DNA of 64,000 nt from Dyella lutea (GCF_024158035.1 NZ_JAMZEK010000003.1:310001-374000), one strand, 5' to 3'. Positions 49,554 to 58,472 are shown, numbered from the stretch's first letter. A program made the numbers and translations. Notes: generated from the sequence alone by a model not told the origin.

Positions 49554-50225
49554 ATGCTGGATCCCCAACGCAATGCTGCAAATACCGCGCGCACGGATGC
49601 CGACGAGCCACCGGTCGTGTTCGTCGTCGATGACGACGTGTCAGTGCGGGAGTCGCTGGAGCTGTTGATCGGTCATGCGGGGTGGCAGCCGCGTCTGCTG
49701 GAGTCCGCGCAGGCGTTTCTCCAACAGGACAAGCCGCGGGGCCCAAGCTGCCTGGTGCTTGATGTCAACCTGCCGGATCTCAACGGACTGGATCTGCAAG
49801 CGTGCATCGGTACGGCCCGGCCCGACATGCCGATCATCTTCATCACCGGTTTCGGCGATGTGCCGCTGACGGTGCGTGCAATGAAGGCCGGCGCGATCGA
49901 GTTCCTCACCAAGCCTTTCGATGACGAGGTGCTGCTGCTGGCGATCGCCGAGGCGCTGGAACGAAGCCGCGCCGCGCTCGCCCACGAAGCAGGCCTGGCA
50001 GCCGTGCGCGACGCCTACGGCTCGCTGACGCCGCGCGAGCGGGAAGTTCTTGGCATGGTGGTGTCCGGCCGTCTGAACAAGCAGATCGCCGCGGACCTGG
50101 GGATCAGCGAGATCACGGTGAAGGCGCATCGAGGCAAGGTCATGCGCAAGATGCGCGCACGCACGCTGCCGGACCTGGTGCAGATGGCAGCTCAGCTTTC
50201 CCTGCCGTCTGTGCCAGGGGGCTGA
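49554..50225 (+). CDS. FixJ/NarL-type response regulator
   Basis: A 223-residue regulator: receiver domain (residues 20-135, phospho-acceptor Asp70 in LVLDVNLPDLNG, Lys in LTKPFDD) and a LuxR-type helix-turn-helix (about 155-215, SLTPREREVLGMVVSGRLNKQIAADLGISEITVKAHRGKVM). It matches the FixJ class in both domains. The ATG at 49554 follows AGGAGGAG by about seven bases; an upstream ATG at 49527 adds nine residues and has a poorer ribosome site. It may bind the GGTATCG palindromes nearby, but that is untested. Confidence 0.92.
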   Translation: MLDPQRNAANTARTDADEPPVVFVVDDDVSVRESLELLIGHAGWQPRLLESAQAFLQQDKPRGPSCLVLDVNLPDLNGLDLQACIGTARPDMPIIFITGFGDVPLTVRAMKAGAIEFLTKPFDDEVLLLAIAEALERSRAALAHEAGLAAVRDAYGSLTPREREVLGMVVSGRLNKQIAADLGISEITVKAHRGKVMRKMRARTLPDLVQMAAQLSLPSVPGG

Positions 50226-50254
50226 TACCGCGCTTGCGTTTTGATCGCCTCGGG

Positions 50255-50275
50255 CGACCGATACCATCGTGCGAT
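50255..50275. promoter_or_regulatory. Third copy of the GGTATCG-type motif
   Basis: Read on the minus strand this is ATCGCACGATGGTATCGGTC then G, matching 19 of 21 bases of the 42843-42863 stretch before the epoxide hydrolase gene. It lies 30 bases after the response regulator stop and about 55-75 bases before the small gene at 50331. Only one half of the palindrome is intact. Confidence 0.45.
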
Positions 50276-50330
50276 GGCTCGATGAGAAGGGGAGGGGTCC
50301 AATGGTGATGAGCCGCAGCGGGCTCACGCC

Positions 50331-50681
50331 ATGCAGCAGCAATTGCCCCCAACCGAGACCCGAGCCATGAGAGCGAAATGCGCACGCACCCCACCGGTAC
50401 GGCTGCTGACGGCCGATCGCAAAGCGCACGACCCCAACGAGCGGATGGTTGCTGGCAAGATCGCGGTATCTCGCCAAGATGCTTCACGCGATGCATTGAC
50501 CGTGTCGAACCTGTTGGCGATCGCCGGATTGATCGAGCCCGATCCCGCGGCTGTGCTGCAGTGGTATGGCGAAACGACCATTGCGTCGCTTGGCGGGCTG
50601 ACCGCGGAAGCGCTCGTGACGCAGGGCCGTGCAGGCGATGTCCTCAGCTTTCTCCTCACGGCGCTCGATAACGACGGTTGA
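50331..50681 (+). CDS. Small protein with MbcA/ParS-like C-terminal domain
   Basis: A 116-residue protein. The last 57 residues (SNLLAIAGLIEPDPAAVLQWYGETTIASLGGLTAEALVTQGRAGDVLSFLLTAL) look like the toxin-binding domain of MbcA/ParS/Xre antitoxins (DUF2384): a W followed by the LGGLTAxxL core and a GR-containing helix. The first half is basic and unassigned. The start is uncertain; ATG 50367 in the same frame is an alternative. No RES-type toxin lies next to it, so it may be an orphan or act in another role. It is similar to the short frame at 31392-31544. Confidence 0.55.
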   Translation: MQQQLPPTETRAMRAKCARTPPVRLLTADRKAHDPNERMVAGKIAVSRQDASRDALTVSNLLAIAGLIEPDPAAVLQWYGETTIASLGGLTAEALVTQGRAGDVLSFLLTALDNDG

Positions 50682-50709
50682 CGGCGCGCACGGGCCGCCC
50701 CGTGCTGAC

Positions 50710-53643
50710 TTACACAGCCCCGAGTTCCTGCCGCAGCGTCTCGAGCTGCCGCAGGTCGGCGGAATCCCGTCCTTCCGGCCCCCAGCGTGCATCGCAGTCG
50801 TCGAGCAACGCCGTGGCCTGCCGCAGATCACCCTGTTCGAACGATTGCTGCGCAAGGTCCATGCTGGTCCGCAATTCCCACGCCCGCGCGCCCTGGCGCC
50901 GGGCAAGCGCGAGCGATTCCTGCAGGGCCTGCGTTTGTGCGTCGCTTTCGCCCAGGCCTTTGTGTGCTGCCGCCTTTACCCGCAGCAGCTCCGGCAGGGC
51001 GAAGGCATCGCCGCTGCTGCGACAGTGCCCGATGGTGCGCTCCACCAGATTACTGGCCTGTCGGTGCCGCCCCTGCTGGATCAGGCCATCGGCCAGCGCC
51101 AGTTCGAAGGAAGTGGTCAGCAGTTCGTAACGCATGCCGTGCAGGCTGGCCAGGCTCTCTTCCAGCCAGCGCACCGCCTCGTCCGCGAAACCTTCGCGTA
51201 CGGCGATGGCGCCGCGCATCCCTACGGCGGCGGCCATGTACGGCCCGAGCAGGTTGGTATGCGCGACGCGTGTGAAGGTGTCCAGACTCCGCTTCGCCTG
51301 CGCCAGGTCGCCCAGCCAGATGTAGATGCCTAGCGTCCATACCAGGGCGATGCAGTGCGTCACCGGATGGTCCAGCGCGACGGCCTCGGCTTCGACGCGG
51401 TCCGCCCATTGCCTTGCCTGGTCGGGATGACCCTGCAGCCACAGCGTCCTGGCCAATGCCAGCCCGGTGCGGTTGCGATGGTCGAAGCCGTAGTGCAGCG
51501 TGCGGCTGCGACGCGAGGGCGCACTCAAAGCGAGCGCCTTCTCGAGCTCCTGGCGCGCCAGCGGCTGATCACCGAGCAAATGGTGCGATACACCGGCCAG
51601 CGATGCGGCCACCCCTATCGCTTCGGGTTCGGCAATTGCCTCGCCAATGGCGATCGCTCGCTCGGCCCAGGCCAGCGAAGAGGCGAAGTCGCCAATCCGC
51701 TCGTAGAAGATCTGCAGCAGGCCCAGCAGACGCAGTTGCGCCCATTGGTCGTTGCGCGCCTGCGCGATGTCCATCGCACGCAGCAGCGCCGCTTCGGCAG
51801 CCGCGCTATTACCTCGCGTGAACATCAGCACGAAGCCGAGGGCCGCTTGCAGTTCCTGCTCGGTCGCGGTGCCGAAATAGCCCAGCTCAAGCAGCTCGGC
51901 GGCGCGCGCGCACCAGATACGGCACTCGGCCAGCAGCGAGTTGTGCAGGAACAGAGGCGCGGCCGCGGCGGCAAGCGGGAGCGCGAGCCCTGGATCGCCC
52001 TGCGGCCCGAAACTCCACTCCAGGGCCGCGCGGACATTGCCGAGCTGGCGCCCCAGCCGCGCCGATCGCTCGAACACTTCGTCCGGTGTCTCGCCCAGCT
52101 GTTCCAGCACGCGCAGATAGAAGGCTGCGTGCCGTTGTTGGACGAGGCGGGCCTGTGTTTCGCCGCGCAGTGCGAGCCGTTCCTTGGCATAGGCGCGGGT
52201 CATTTCCAGCAGGCGGTAGATGTCGTCCGTGTCACCGATGTCGACCGCGACCAGCCCTTTCACCGCGAGCTGGTCCAGCGTCGCGGCCGCCGTGGTGGCG
52301 TCGATTTCGGTGTCGGCCACCACGGTGGTTGCCGCTTCCAGCGAAAACGGCCCGACAAAGGCGGCGAGCCGATCGAACACCAGGCAATCGGTGGGCGACA
52401 TCAAGCCGTAGCTCCAGTCCAGCATCGCGCGCAGCGTCTGCTGCCGGGGCAGGGCAGTGCGTCGACCGGACCAGCCCAGCGAAAAGCGTTCACCGAGCAG
52501 TGCATGGGTGGTGCTGAGGCCATGCGTGGCGGCCCTTACTGCGGCAAGTTCGATGGGCAAGGCCATCCCATCCAGGCGCCGGCACATGTCGGCGATCAGC
52601 CGCATGTCGTTCGAGCCCACCGCAAGCGACGCGTTTCCGGCGGTTGCACGCTCCAGGAATAGCCGCACCGCCGGGGAGCTCAGCAACTGGTCGTCCGAGA
52701 GGTGTTCATCGTCCGGGGGCAGGGCCAGGGGATTGAGCCAGTACACCTGCTCGTCCCGCGCACGGAGCGGCTCCCGGCTCGTCGCCAACAGCGCGGTGCC
52801 TGGCGCGCTCTCCCGTAGCCGTTCGGCGATGTCCGAAACAGTGGCGACCACGTGCTCGCAGTTGTCCAGGATGAGCAGCTGTGAGCTGTGCTGCAGGGAG
52901 GCGATGACCACCGCCAGCGGATCCTCCGCTTGCACGGGTACGCCCAGGACAGCCGCCAGTGCAAACGGCACCAAGGCGGCATCCTCCACCTGCGCCAGGT
53001 CGACGAACCGCGCCCGCTCGTACACGGCATGTTCGAGGCGATGCCCGATTTCCACTGCCAGGCTGGTCTTGCCTACGCCTCCAGGGCCCACGATGGTGAA
53101 CAGCACGGGCCGTTCCAGCCGCTGCGCCACCTGCTCGACGTCCGCCTCGCGCCCGATCAACCGTGGTCTCGAAGGCAGGCGGCCTACCGCGCTGGCGGCA
53201 GCCGGAGTAGGGACGGCAACAGCAGGCAGGGCGCCGGCGACTGGCTGTTGCAGCTGCACCGGCGCCACAAAGGCATAGCCGACACCGACCTGGGTGGCGA
53301 TGTAGCGGGCGCCCTCTACACCGTCGCCGAGCAGGCGCCGCAGCGAGGTCATGTGAAAGCGCAGGCTGCCCTCCTCGACCACCACGTCGGGCCAGACTTC
53401 CTTGAGTAACTCTCGCTTGGAAAGCACGCGCCCCGGACGCCTCGCCAGAGCGAGCAGCAGGTCGAATGCGCGGCCGCCCACCTCCACGGGAACACCGTCG
53501 CGGGTCAGCAGGCGCTTGTGCGGTACCAGGCAGAAGGGGCCGAAGACGATCTGCTCGGTGTTGGGCGGCGATGCGTCGTCCAATGCAGATTCTCCAGAGG
53601 TGATGCGTGTGACGGCGACGGCCCAGGAGGAAGGGCGCTGCAC
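50710..53643 (-). CDS. Winged-helix/NTPase/TPR transcriptional regulator
   Basis: A 977-residue regulator. Residues about 30-130 form an OmpR/PhoB-like winged helix (GGRAFDLLLALARRPGRVLSKRELLKEVWP...GYAFVAP). An AAA/NB-ARC-like NTPase follows, with Walker A GPGGVGKTSLAVEIGHRL near residue 185 and Walker B LLILDNCEHV. The rest is TPR-like helical repeats. Such STAND-type regulators are widespread, with unknown ligands. The frame opens at GTG 53643 without a ribosome site; a TTG at 53583 has GGAG eight bases upstream and keeps the whole winged helix, so it may be the true start. Confidence 0.85.
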   Translation of the reverse strand: MQRPSSWAVAVTRITSGESALDDASPPNTEQIVFGPFCLVPHKRLLTRDGVPVEVGGRAFDLLLALARRPGRVLSKRELLKEVWPDVVVEEGSLRFHMTSLRRLLGDGVEGARYIATQVGVGYAFVAPVQLQQPVAGALPAVAVPTPAAASAVGRLPSRPRLIGREADVEQVAQRLERPVLFTIVGPGGVGKTSLAVEIGHRLEHAVYERARFVDLAQVEDAALVPFALAAVLGVPVQAEDPLAVVIASLQHSSQLLILDNCEHVVATVSDIAERLRESAPGTALLATSREPLRARDEQVYWLNPLALPPDDEHLSDDQLLSSPAVRLFLERATAGNASLAVGSNDMRLIADMCRRLDGMALPIELAAVRAATHGLSTTHALLGERFSLGWSGRRTALPRQQTLRAMLDWSYGLMSPTDCLVFDRLAAFVGPFSLEAATTVVADTEIDATTAAATLDQLAVKGLVAVDIGDTDDIYRLLEMTRAYAKERLALRGETQARLVQQRHAAFYLRVLEQLGETPDEVFERSARLGRQLGNVRAALEWSFGPQGDPGLALPLAAAAAPLFLHNSLLAECRIWCARAAELLELGYFGTATEQELQAALGFVLMFTRGNSAAAEAALLRAMDIAQARNDQWAQLRLLGLLQIFYERIGDFASSLAWAERAIAIGEAIAEPEAIGVAASLAGVSHHLLGDQPLARQELEKALALSAPSRRSRTLHYGFDHRNRTGLALARTLWLQGHPDQARQWADRVEAEAVALDHPVTHCIALVWTLGIYIWLGDLAQAKRSLDTFTRVAHTNLLGPYMAAAVGMRGAIAVREGFADEAVRWLEESLASLHGMRYELLTTSFELALADGLIQQGRHRQASNLVERTIGHCRSSGDAFALPELLRVKAAAHKGLGESDAQTQALQESLALARRQGARAWELRTSMDLAQQSFEQGDLRQATALLDDCDARWGPEGRDSADLRQLETLRQELGAV

Positions 53644-53706
53644 ACGGTCATCATAGGATGTTCGCCCCCGGAGGGCACCTGCTGACCCACTTGCCTTGTC
53701 GGCCGC

Positions 53707-54120
53707 TCAGGCCAGCACGAACGATACGGCCATGTTGCCCGTGGTGGCCTTGGTGAACGGGCAATTGCGCTGCGCGGCGAGAATCAGGCGATGGGCGATT
53801 TCATCGTCCAGTCCGGGCAGCGATACAGCGAACCGCGCGCTCAGGAAAAACCCCTGCTCACCATGCGCCAGATCGACCTCGGCGCCGACTGCTGCCGAGG
53901 CCGGAAACACCAGTTTTCGCGCATGCGCCGCATGCCGTAGCGCGCCCAGCAGACACGCCGACCAGGCGATGGCCAGCAGTTGCTCGGGGTTCGCGCCACC
54001 ACCTGGCGCACCCGGAGGGGTGAGTTTGATCTCCAGCCGGCCATCAAGCGTGTGCGCCGCGCCATTGCGCCCTCCAGAGGTGAGGGTGCGCGCGGTGTGC
54101 AATACCGTGTTTATCGCCAT
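53707..54120 (-). CDS. Organic hydroperoxide resistance protein (Ohr), second copy
   Basis: A 137-residue Ohr/OsmC-fold protein with catalytic Cys56 (AWSACLLGAL) and Cys120 (QRNCPFTKA), Arg18 and Glu46. It is clearly diverged from the Ohr at 37629. It lies just downstream of a truncated sigma-factor-like gene on the same strand (18 bases), so the two may be cotranscribed. Confidence 0.9.
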   Translation of the reverse strand: MAINTVLHTARTLTSGGRNGAAHTLDGRLEIKLTPPGAPGGGANPEQLLAIAWSACLLGALRHAAHARKLVFPASAAVGAEVDLAHGEQGFFLSARFAVSLPGLDDEIAHRLILAAQRNCPFTKATTGNMAVSFVLA

Positions 54121-54138
54121 GATCTGCTGCTATGGCTC

Positions 54139-54573
54139 TCAGCAGACCCCAGCAGGGCGCCGCTCGCAGTGACGGGTGCGGGACGAGCCATCGGTGTCGC
54201 CTGGCGAATGCGGTGCTGGCGCGGTGACATCACTCGCGCCGGCCGTCGCGTTTTGGCGGCGCTGGTAATCGACCATCACGCGTCTGGCAGTGTCCAGCAG
54301 CCATGCCCGGAAGGGAGCCTTGCTGTCGAACGTGGCGCAGTGCCGATGCAATGCGGTGAGCGCCTCAGCCACCAACGGCGCCAGCTCCGCGTCGTTGATG
54401 CGGGCAGCCAGCGTCTGGCCCCGAAAGAAGGCGGTGAACACCGATGTGGCTTCCTCCAGCAACTGCGCGCATGGCGGCGTGCCGCGGTCGATCGCGGCGA
54501 CCATCAATGCAACCAGCGCATCGTTCGGGAGCCTGTCCGTTGCCAGGCGGCAACAGCTGCCATTCGCATCCAT
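54139..54573 (-). CDS. ECF sigma factor-like protein with region 2 only
   Basis: A 144-residue protein. Residues about 35-110 look like sigma-70 region 2 of ECF factors (LLEEATSVFTAFFRGQTLAARINDAELAPLVAEALTALHRHCATFDSKAPFRAWLLDTARRVMVDYQRR). Region 4, needed to bind the -35 element, is missing: the last 35 residues are Ser/Thr/Pro-rich and end RRPAGVC. GGAGGACTCC precedes the ATG, so expression is likely. It could be a truncated pseudogene, a regulator acting by competition, or part of a two-gene sigma factor. It precedes the Ohr gene. Confidence 0.6.
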   Translation of the reverse strand: MDANGSCCRLATDRLPNDALVALMVAAIDRGTPPCAQLLEEATSVFTAFFRGQTLAARINDAELAPLVAEALTALHRHCATFDSKAPFRAWLLDTARRVMVDYQRRQNATAGASDVTAPAPHSPGDTDGSSRTRHCERRPAGVC

Positions 54574-54902
54574 CGTGGAGTCCTCCGCCTTGTCGCCATC
54601 GCGTCGGTGTCATGACCGAGCCTGCGTGCCTCAGTGTCCGAGCACGGCTGACATTCAGCCAGCGAGCTGTTGTTAGCTGCTGTTAGACGGCGCGGACGAA
54701 AATGGCGTCTGACGCTGAACCGTGGCCTTGGCGAGAACGCCGGTGGGTTTGTCGTTCGCCACCGGGCTGGCTATAGTCGCGTCCTGTTTTTTGTCCGCTC
54801 CAGAGGAATCCGTCCAATGCGCCAGTGATGCCGCCGTCCTGCTGACGGCCTGTCCGCCTCCATCCCCACGGATGGACCGACACATGGCACCTGGAGATTC
54901 CC
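54574..54902. other. Divergent intergenic region with no gene
   Basis: This 329-base gap separates the sigma-like gene (minus strand) from the ABC-F gene (plus strand), so it should hold promoters for both. I see no clear operator, hairpin or conserved frame. A short imperfect repeat TGTTGTTAGC/TGCTGTTAGA occurs near 54668-54686. Confidence 0.5.
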
Positions 54903-56516
54903 ATGACGGAAGCGTTCCTCACGCTGCGCGATGCAGCGTTCGCCTGGCCCGACGGTCGGCGCGTGTTTTCCCCGCTCGATCTGCAACTCGACCGTCGCCC
55001 CACCGGGCTGGTCGGTCGCAATGGTGTGGGCAAGAGCGTGCTCGCGCGTCTGCTCGCCGGTGAGCTGGCACCTACGGCCGGACGTTGCGAGCGCACGGGA
55101 GCGGTGGGCTACGTGCCGCAGCACATTGTCTGCGCACCCGGCGCGACCGTGGCGGCCATTGCCGGCGTGCAGCCGGTGCTCGATGCGCTCGCACGCATCG
55201 AAGCGGGCAGCGTCGACGCCGCGGATTTCGAGCAGGTGGGCGAGCGCTGGGATATCCGCCAGCAGCTGATCGCCTGGCTCGACGAGCAGGGCCTGGGCCA
55301 CCTCCGCCCCGAGCAGCCGGCGAATCAACTCAGCGGCGGCGAGCTCACCCAGGTCGCGCTGGCCGGCGCCTGGCTCGCCGAGCCCGACGTGCTGGTGCTG
55401 GACGAGCCCACCAACCACCTTGATCGCCCGCATCGTCACGCGCTGCTGCAGCGCCTGCGCACGTGGCCGAAAGGGTTGCTGGTGATCAGCCACGATCGGG
55501 AACTGCTTCAGGCCATGCAGCGCATCGTCGAGCTCTCGCCTACCGGCCTGCGCGACTACGGTGGCAACTACGAGTTCTACGAAAGCGCCCGGGCGCAAGA
55601 GCAGGAGCGTGCGGTGCAGGCGCTGGAACATCGCAAGGCCGAGCAGCGTCGCGGCGATGAAGAACGTCGGCAGACCTTGGAGAACCTCAGCCGTCGTCAG
55701 TCGCGCGGGGCGCGTGCGGGACGCGAAGCGAACCAGGCGCCGATCCTGCTCGGCCGACGCAAGCAGCAGAGCCAGGTGAGCATGGGCAAGTGGCAACGCG
55801 AGCAGGACGCGCGCCAGGAGGCGTTGGCCCAAGGCGTGCGCGAGGCTGCCTCGCAGGTGGCCGAAGACGCCGACATCGCACTACTGGTGCCGGAGCTGCC
55901 CGGGGCGGCATCGCGCAAAGTGGCCACCTTGGAAAACCTGCGGCTGCCGTACGGTGCCGGTGGCGCCAGCGCGCTCGACCTCACCGTCTGGGGCCGACAG
56001 CGTATCGGCATCGTCGGGCCCAACGGCAGCGGCAAATCCACCTTGCTGAAGGTGCTCGCTGGTGCAGTGCCGCCGGCCGCCGGAGAGTGCGCGGTGCACG
56101 TGCCGATGGCCTTGCTCGATCAGCAGCTGCAGTTGCTTTTGCCGCACCAATCACCGCTGCAGCAACTGCTTGCCGCACAGCCGGCCGCCATGCAGGCGGA
56201 CATGCGCACCCGCCTCGCACTGCTCGGTTTGTCCGGTGACGCCGCTCTCAAACCCGCGGCCGAGCTCAGCGGCGGCGAACGGCTCAAGGCCGCGCTCGCC
56301 CTCGCGCTGTACCGCGAACAACCCGCCGAACTCCTGTTGTTGGACGAACCCACCAACCACCTCGACCTGCGCTCCCTCGACGCGCTCGAACAGATGCTTC
56401 TGCAGTACCGCGGCGCGTTGATGATCGTGTCGCACGACCACGTCTTTCTCGATCGCATTGCGCTGGATCGGCGACTGGAGGTGACGGGGCAGGGCTGGCA
56501 GCTGACGCCTTGGTAG
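54903..56516 (+). CDS. ABC-F family ATPase
   Basis: A 537-residue soluble protein with two ABC domains and no membrane segment. First Walker A GRNGVGKSVL (near residue 38) and signature LSGGELTQVALA; second Walker A GPNGSGKSTLLK (near residue 370) and signature LSGGERLKAALA. The linker between them is long and charged (residues 240-310). ABC-F proteins act on the ribosome, some giving antibiotic resistance; others regulate translation. The specific subfamily is not clear. Confidence 0.93.
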   Translation: MTEAFLTLRDAAFAWPDGRRVFSPLDLQLDRRPTGLVGRNGVGKSVLARLLAGELAPTAGRCERTGAVGYVPQHIVCAPGATVAAIAGVQPVLDALARIEAGSVDAADFEQVGERWDIRQQLIAWLDEQGLGHLRPEQPANQLSGGELTQVALAGAWLAEPDVLVLDEPTNHLDRPHRHALLQRLRTWPKGLLVISHDRELLQAMQRIVELSPTGLRDYGGNYEFYESARAQEQERAVQALEHRKAEQRRGDEERRQTLENLSRRQSRGARAGREANQAPILLGRRKQQSQVSMGKWQREQDARQEALAQGVREAASQVAEDADIALLVPELPGAASRKVATLENLRLPYGAGGASALDLTVWGRQRIGIVGPNGSGKSTLLKVLAGAVPPAAGECAVHVPMALLDQQLQLLLPHQSPLQQLLAAQPAAMQADMRTRLALLGLSGDAALKPAAELSGGERLKAALALALYREQPAELLLLDEPTNHLDLRSLDALEQMLLQYRGALMIVSHDHVFLDRIALDRRLEVTGQGWQLTPW

Positions 56517-56600
56517 GCGGGGGAGGGATGCCAAAAGCCGCTAGCACCTTTCAGAACGCGGCTGCCGCCCGGGGCTAGTGGCCCTCATCACCACAAGGAC

Positions 56601-56629
56601 GGCATGGTCGCACCACGCCGGCTTTTTTT
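56601..56629 (+). terminator. Intrinsic terminator after the ABC-F gene
   Basis: GGCATGGT (56601-56608) pairs with ACCACGCC (56612-56619), one mismatch, with loop CGC, followed by GGC and a run of seven T (56623-56629). It lies 85 bases after the ABC-F stop. The remaining 56517-56845 stretch before the next gene has no other recognisable feature. Confidence 0.6.
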
Positions 56630-56845
56630 GCGGAAGCCGGGCAGGCACCTGGTTTGCAGCACGCATTGATCGCGCTAACCGTCAAAAAGTGTCCGTGGCA
56701 CCGCTCGTCGCTTCGTAGTTGACTGCGGCTGGAAGGGCGCGGAGACTGGCGCCGCTACCGTGCGCGGCTGTCGTGCGGGAAGCAAACCATCGGCCCCCGT
56801 GCCTGTTCGTCCAGACGGGGGCAACTTGCTCGGCGAGGCGCCAGC

Positions 56846-58327
56846 ATGATGCTTGTGTTGCAACTGCCGATTGCTGATTTACGTCTGTTTCAGACCGGAA
56901 CGACAGGCATCGTCGGACCAGGGTGGCAGTTTCCACCCGACCCGCAGCGCCGTGGCTTTCTGAGGGGCATCGGTGGCGTGCGCCGGCGACGGAGCGAAGG
57001 TGCGGGGCGCGTCGACCAATGGGCAAACGCTGCTTGGTTCGTTGAGGCGCGCTCCGCTTTCAAGGCGACGTTCGCCATGGGCGAGCCGGCTCTGCACTTC
57101 GCACGCACCAAAGCCGTCTCCGAGAAATCGTTCGGCATCGAACGTATCTTCCGTCGCATTTACAGCAACGGCGGAGCGCTTTGGCATGTGCAGCTGGGCG
57201 TGCAACTCGGCCTGGTGTTTCCACAGACACAGGCCGTGTTCCGCGCGCTCGTGGACGATATCCTGGATCTACAGGTGCAGTTGCTTCCGTCATCGGGTGA
57301 TGTCCCCGTTTCTTCGCCTGCGCCGTTTTTGAAGCAGCGCAATGCTGTCGTCCAACGCATTGCCGAAGCGACCACGTCGCGACAACTGCCCACTAGCCCC
57401 GGCATTCTTCTGTCGGGTAAGCCTTTGCTGTACATGGAAACGGGTGGGCGTTACAAGTTCGCTGACGCCGATCCGTCGGAGTATCTCGATATCACCCGGC
57501 CACTCGGCGGAACCGAAACCAGCAAAGGCGCGCCTCTTCAGTTGCATGTGGATTTATTGCGCCGGCATAAGTCCGATGAGTGCCTGCTGCTGTGGCTTGA
57601 ATCCGGCGCCGCACGCGGACAAGGTAAGCGCAACCACCTGCGCACAAACTTGCTGTGCCTGCACGCCGAGCTGGAAGTACTCAAGCTGGTTCTACGCAAG
57701 GCAGATTCTCTGGGAGCGCCCAATGCCGCCTTTGAACGCTATCTCGCGCACGCACACAAAGTAATGAACCGCGCCCAGTGGCTTGGCAATGATCAGCAAG
57801 CACTACGGGACGCATTGGTTGCCTATGATGCGCTCACCGGCAGCGAAGCGGCAGCCGTGCGCGAGTTGCTTGAGGACCGCAGGCAGAGCCTGGTTCGAGC
57901 TGAGGAAATCATGCGGTCAATTGGGGAAGGCAAGGCCACTGTGCATCTTACTGTCGAGAAGGCTAACGTCGTGAACACTCAATTGAACATCGGCGGAAAC
58001 GTAGGTGGAAACGTCAACTACAACGCCACAATCAATGGATCCCAAAACGTCGTGAACAACGTTGCATCCCCGGACCTAAAAGCCGCGCTGGAGCAATTGT
58101 TGGCAGCGAGCGGCAAATTGGCGGACGCATTGCCAGCAGCTGAGCAAAGCAAGGTTGCGGCCTTGACCAAGGAAGTCATCGACGAAGCTACTGCGCCCGC
58201 TCCTGACAAAGCGAAGTTGCAACTCAGTAAGGACGGATTGATAGATGCAGCGAAAGCCATAGCAGGCATGGCGCCCTTCATCGCGAAGGCAGTGGGTGCC
58301 GTGCTGGGTATCCTCGGCTTCGCTTAG
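56846..58327 (+). CDS. Uncharacterised 493-residue protein with Gly/Asn repeat and hydrophobic C-terminus
   Basis: I do not recognise the family. The first 370 residues have mixed alpha/beta character with no catalytic motif I can name (a segment RIYSNGGALWHVQLGVQLGLVF near residue 105). At about residues 375-408 lies NTQLNIGGNVGGNVNYNATI and on, an Asn/Gly/Val repeat like the linkers found before effector domains in bacterial conflict proteins. The last 85 residues are helical and end in the hydrophobic AIAGMAPFIAKAVGAVLGIL segment, possibly membrane-inserting. GAGG precedes the ATG. GC content is lower than in the chromosome to the left, so it is probably acquired. Confidence 0.7.
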   Translation: MMLVLQLPIADLRLFQTGTTGIVGPGWQFPPDPQRRGFLRGIGGVRRRRSEGAGRVDQWANAAWFVEARSAFKATFAMGEPALHFARTKAVSEKSFGIERIFRRIYSNGGALWHVQLGVQLGLVFPQTQAVFRALVDDILDLQVQLLPSSGDVPVSSPAPFLKQRNAVVQRIAEATTSRQLPTSPGILLSGKPLLYMETGGRYKFADADPSEYLDITRPLGGTETSKGAPLQLHVDLLRRHKSDECLLLWLESGAARGQGKRNHLRTNLLCLHAELEVLKLVLRKADSLGAPNAAFERYLAHAHKVMNRAQWLGNDQQALRDALVAYDALTGSEAAAVRELLEDRRQSLVRAEEIMRSIGEGKATVHLTVEKANVVNTQLNIGGNVGGNVNYNATINGSQNVVNNVASPDLKAALEQLLAASGKLADALPAAEQSKVAALTKEVIDEATAPAPDKAKLQLSKDGLIDAAKAIAGMAPFIAKAVGAVLGILGFA

Positions 58328-58472
58328 ATCAGGCCCCGATGCGCTGCCCATCCGGCGCTAGACCATGCGCAGACCCTTGCAGAGCGATTCTTGTCGAGCT
58401 CCCTCAAGTCATCGGTGTTCGTGCTTTTCACCTTCGGGCGGGCTCTTCAGGAACTTGGGTAGCTCATCGCGA

